A DNA stretch of 9,244 bases, from NCBI GenBank assembly GCA_946496415.1, contig CAMMGP010000029.1, forward strand, positions 1 to 9,244, given 5' to 3'. The notes below the pieces were generated by a model, which was not told the DNA's origin, did no database searches, and saw only the letters and a program-made list of their open reading frames with translations. The position numbers and the translations under genes are program-made. Source of the DNA: an uncultured Clostridia bacterium. GTDB lineage: Bacteria; Bacillota; Clostridia; Christensenellales; Aristaeellaceae. Shown piece by piece: positions 7,486-9,244 of the stretch (positions are counted from its first letter, which is position 1; each line of letters starts with the position of its first letter).

Positions 7486-8140
7486 CTTCAACGGCACCAT
7501 GTTCCTCGACACGGATAAACAGCGACGCTCGTGGAACGAACTGTTTGAAAAGTGCATCGGCCGCCCCCTGACGAACGAGGAATTCGTGCGATACGCCTGC
7601 GGGCCGGAATCCGCGGCAGTGCTGCGCCACTTCTACCGCGCCGACCTTGACGACGCGCAGGTCGCCGCGCTCACCGAGGAAAAAGAGGTCATCTACCGCC
7701 ACCTCTGCCGCGAGGATGCGGAGCGCTTCCGCCTCGCCGACGGTCTGCCGGAGGCGCTCGATCGCCTGCAGGCCCGGGGCGTGCCCATGGCCATCGCCAC
7801 CGGCGCGGGGCGCGGCAATCTGGACTTTTACCGCGAGGCATTTCATCTCGAGCGCTGGTTTGACATGGAGCGCATCGTCTATGATGATGGCGAACTTCCC
7901 GGCAAACCCGCTCCGGACGTATACCTGCGCGCCTGTGAGCGCCTGCACATGCCGCCGCGGGAGTGCGTGGTGGTGGAGGATGCCTTTGCCGGCATCGCCG
8001 CCGCCCAAAATGCCGGCGTGGGCGCCATCGTCGCCATCACTGCCACCAATCCGGCCGGAGCGTTGGAAAAACTGCCCGGCGTCAAGGCGGTCATCGACGA
8101 TTATCGCGATTTTGTGTCCGTTTTTGACAGCCTGGCGTGA
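7463..8140 (+). CDS. HAD-superfamily hydrolase, beta-phosphoglucomutase/phosphatase-like
   Basis: The 225-residue product is a haloacid dehalogenase-type phosphohydrolase with a helical cap (about 15-90) inserted after motif I, like beta-phosphoglucomutase and phosphoglycolate phosphatase. Motif I is FDFNGT (7-12) with nucleophile D8; the second residue, usually aspartate acting as general acid/base, is N10. Motif II is IATGAG with T113, motif III has K148 in GKPAPDVYL, and motif IV is VVEDAFAGI with E172 and D173. A DFNGT variant is, from memory, found in a group of clostridial HAD proteins, so it may be a subfamily trait. The substrate is unknown. Two adjacent ATGs (7463, 7466) follow GGAGG at 7452-7456; the first is 6 nt and the second 9 nt away, so the first residue is uncertain. 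The start lies inside truA, implying coupled translation. Confidence 0.9.
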   Translation: MMQAIIFDFNGTMFLDTDKQRRSWNELFEKCIGRPLTNEEFVRYACGPESAAVLRHFYRADLDDAQVAALTEEKEVIYRHLCREDAERFRLADGLPEALDRLQARGVPMAIATGAGRGNLDFYREAFHLERWFDMERIVYDDGELPGKPAPDVYLRACERLHMPPRECVVVEDAFAGIAAAQNAGVGAIVAITATNPAGALEKLPGVKAVIDDYRDFVSVFDSLA

Positions 8141-8142
8141 AC

Positions 8143-8161
8143 CGCGCGGCCCGTCCGCGCG
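8143..8161 (+). other. GC-rich stem-loop after the HAD gene
   Basis: CGCGCGG (8143-8149) and CCGCGCG (8155-8161) form a perfect 7-bp stem with a 5-nt loop, just after the HAD stop. The following TCTCATAAAA has no U-run, so it is not a canonical terminator. It may stabilise the end of the upstream message or attenuate read-through into the membrane genes. Confidence 0.5.
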
Positions 8162-8185
8162 TCTCATAAAAGAATGATCGAATTT

Positions 8186-8191
8186 GGGAGG
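8186..8191 (+). promoter_or_regulatory. Ribosome binding site deciding the start of the first permease gene
   Basis: GGGAGG lies 6 nt before the ATG at 8198. Two earlier in-frame ATGs, at 8174 and 8192, are upstream of it or directly adjacent and therefore less likely starts. Confidence 0.75.
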
Positions 8192-8197
8192 ATGCCT

Positions 8198-8962
8198 ATG
8201 CTTGCACACGACCGGAGGCATGCCTTCGGGCCATGGGTGTTCGCGGCCGCGGCCGCGTACTTCCTGCTGCACCTGTACAACATACTCTACATGCTGAATG
8301 AACCGGAGAATCCGGCCATCCTCATCTGGCGCTTTTCCGGTTCCATGGGACTGGTTCCGGACGCCATGCCGCTGATCGCGGCCCTGCCCGCGGCGGCGGC
8401 CTTCGCCGTGGACCTAAACAGCGGCTTTGCCGTGCCCGCCGTTTTGCGCTCCGGCACGCGGCGCTACCTGCGCTCCAAACTGCTGGCGGCCTGCATCGGC
8501 GGCGGCCTCGCGCCCTTCCTCGGGCGGCTGCTCTTTGTCGGCCTTCTGCATGTCCTCTATCGCGGCGACGTCGCCATGGCCGCGGAGATGTTCGGCCCCG
8601 AGGGAGCCATGGGCATCGCCTTTATCGGGATGGCCGGCTATGTCGGTTACTTTGCCGGCGTGCTCTTCGTGCAGTTCCTCGCCGGGGCGTTCTGGGCGCT
8701 GGCGGCGCTGGCTTTCTCCGCCTATGTGCCCAACGTTTTGTGGACGGTGTGCCTGCCGCTCATCCTCCACCGCATCTTCCTCGAACTGGACGCCTGGACG
8801 AACCTGCCCGCCTGGCTGAACCTCTCGCTTTTGCAGGATTCGGAGACGGGCCTGTCCTTCGCGCCCGGCCTGCTCGCTGCCGTGGGCGTCTTTGGCGCGC
8901 TCATCGCCATTTCGGCGGTGCTGTTCTACCGCCGTGGAAAGAGGAGGTTGACGTATGCGTAA
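8198..8962 (+). CDS. Membrane protein, probable ABC-2-type permease subunit
   Basis: From the ATG chosen by its ribosome binding site the product has 254 residues and is very hydrophobic. Likely membrane segments are at about 12-33, 53-71, 94-121, 138-174 (probably two, or one long hairpin), 176-195 and 223-243. After the second segment comes DLNSGFAVPAVLRSGTRRYL (72-91), a polar stretch with the pattern of a short loop, then RSGxRRYLxSKLL; I associate this with ABC-2-like permeases of clostridia, but the link is from memory and no ATPase is visible here. It follows the HAD gene after 57 nt with a stem-loop between, so operon membership is uncertain. Its last 8 nt overlap the next gene. The substrate is unknown. 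Confidence 0.72.
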   Translation: MLAHDRRHAFGPWVFAAAAAYFLLHLYNILYMLNEPENPAILIWRFSGSMGLVPDAMPLIAALPAAAAFAVDLNSGFAVPAVLRSGTRRYLRSKLLAACIGGGLAPFLGRLLFVGLLHVLYRGDVAMAAEMFGPEGAMGIAFIGMAGYVGYFAGVLFVQFLAGAFWALAALAFSAYVPNVLWTVCLPLILHRIFLELDAWTNLPAWLNLSLLQDSETGLSFAPGLLAAVGVFGALIAISAVLFYRRGKRRLTYA

Positions 8963-9244
8963 CAAAATGCTCTCCTGCCTGCGCTACAACCTCAAAAAGC
9001 TGCTCGCCTCGCCGGTGACCTATCTGGTCATCTTGCTGACCATCCTCTTTGTCGACCGCGAGATACTGCCCGTGCGCAATTACCTGCGCGATTCGGGCGA
9101 TCTGATTAGCTGGCCGGGGCTTTTGACCTATCTGCTCGATTACGCGCCCCTGACGCTTCTGATGGGTCTTGCCATCATCGCCCTGCTCGCGCCCCTGCCG
9201 ATGACCGACGAGGCGCAGGTCTACATCATGGTGCGCAGCGGCCG
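8955..9244 (+). CDS. Second membrane permease subunit, truncated by window end
   Basis: An ATG at 8955 opens a frame without stops to the window edge, giving 96 complete codons. GAGGAGG (8941-8947) lies 7 nt before it, and it overlaps the stop of the preceding gene by 8 nt, so the two are probably made together. The visible N-terminal part begins basic (MRNKMLSCLRYNLKKLL), has a hydrophobic segment at about 20-34, a polar loop (35-54) and a long hydrophobic stretch at about 55-81. It then shows a short acidic loop leading to VRSG (93-96), matching the LRSG of the upstream protein. The pair probably forms a heterodimeric ABC-2-like membrane domain; this is inferred from layout. The C-terminal part is outside the window. 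Confidence 0.8.
   Translation, partial: MRNKMLSCLRYNLKKLLASPVTYLVILLTILFVDREILPVRNYLRDSGDLISWPGLLTYLLDYAPLTLLMGLAIIALLAPLPMTDEAQVYIMVRSG

Noticed and set aside
8124..8129. Perfect TTGACA -35 hexamer near the end of the HAD gene
   Set aside because: At 17 bp spacing the sequence is CGGCCC, and the nearest -10-like CATAAA (8165-8170) is 35 bp away, so no usable promoter is formed.

Overview
The window reads as chromosomal DNA of a GC-rich Firmicute, probably a clostridial or gut-type lineage. The cues are strong AGGAGG-type ribosome binding sites, the Firmicutes order ecfA1-ecfA2-ecfT-truA, and a pgk-tpiA-gpmI glycolytic cluster. Base composition is GC-rich by eye throughout, except for an AT-rich divergent intergenic region at about 4080-4240. 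I cannot name the genus from the sequence alone.

Left half (98-4064, minus strand): a lower-glycolysis operon transcribed right to left. Its order is pgk (phosphoglycerate kinase), a 129-residue two-helix membrane protein with a zinc-ribbon-like N-terminus, tpiA (triosephosphate isomerase) and gpmI (cofactor-independent phosphoglycerate mutase). A likely extended -10 promoter lies at 4107-4115 and a perfect 13-bp intrinsic terminator at 11-53. No gap or eno gene is visible in the window. A long stem-loop (2817-2851) follows pgk and folds over the ribosome binding site and start codon of the small membrane gene, which suggests that gene is translated less than its glycolytic neighbours.

Right half, first part (4231-8140, plus strand): a divergently transcribed operon. 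It starts with a TGG-TATAAT extended -10 promoter and encodes the energising module of an ECF vitamin/metal transporter (EcfA1, EcfA2, EcfT), then the tRNA pseudouridine synthase TruA and a HAD-superfamily hydrolase. Every junction overlaps (25, 7, 1 and 23 nt), so the five genes are probably translationally coupled. No substrate-binding S component is present, as expected for a shared group II ECF module. Two proteins depart from their family consensus: EcfA2 lacks the conserved D-loop aspartate, and the HAD protein has DFNGT in place of DxDGT.

Right end (8141-9244): after a GC-rich stem-loop, two membrane-protein genes follow in an overlapping pair, the second cut by the window edge. Both look like ABC-2-type permease subunits of an uncharacterised exporter. 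Its ATPase would be expected outside the window.

Most of the window is ordinary housekeeping sequence. The points most worth checking are the small membrane gene with its self-occluding hairpin inside a glycolytic operon, the altered EcfA2 D-loop, and the permease pair.
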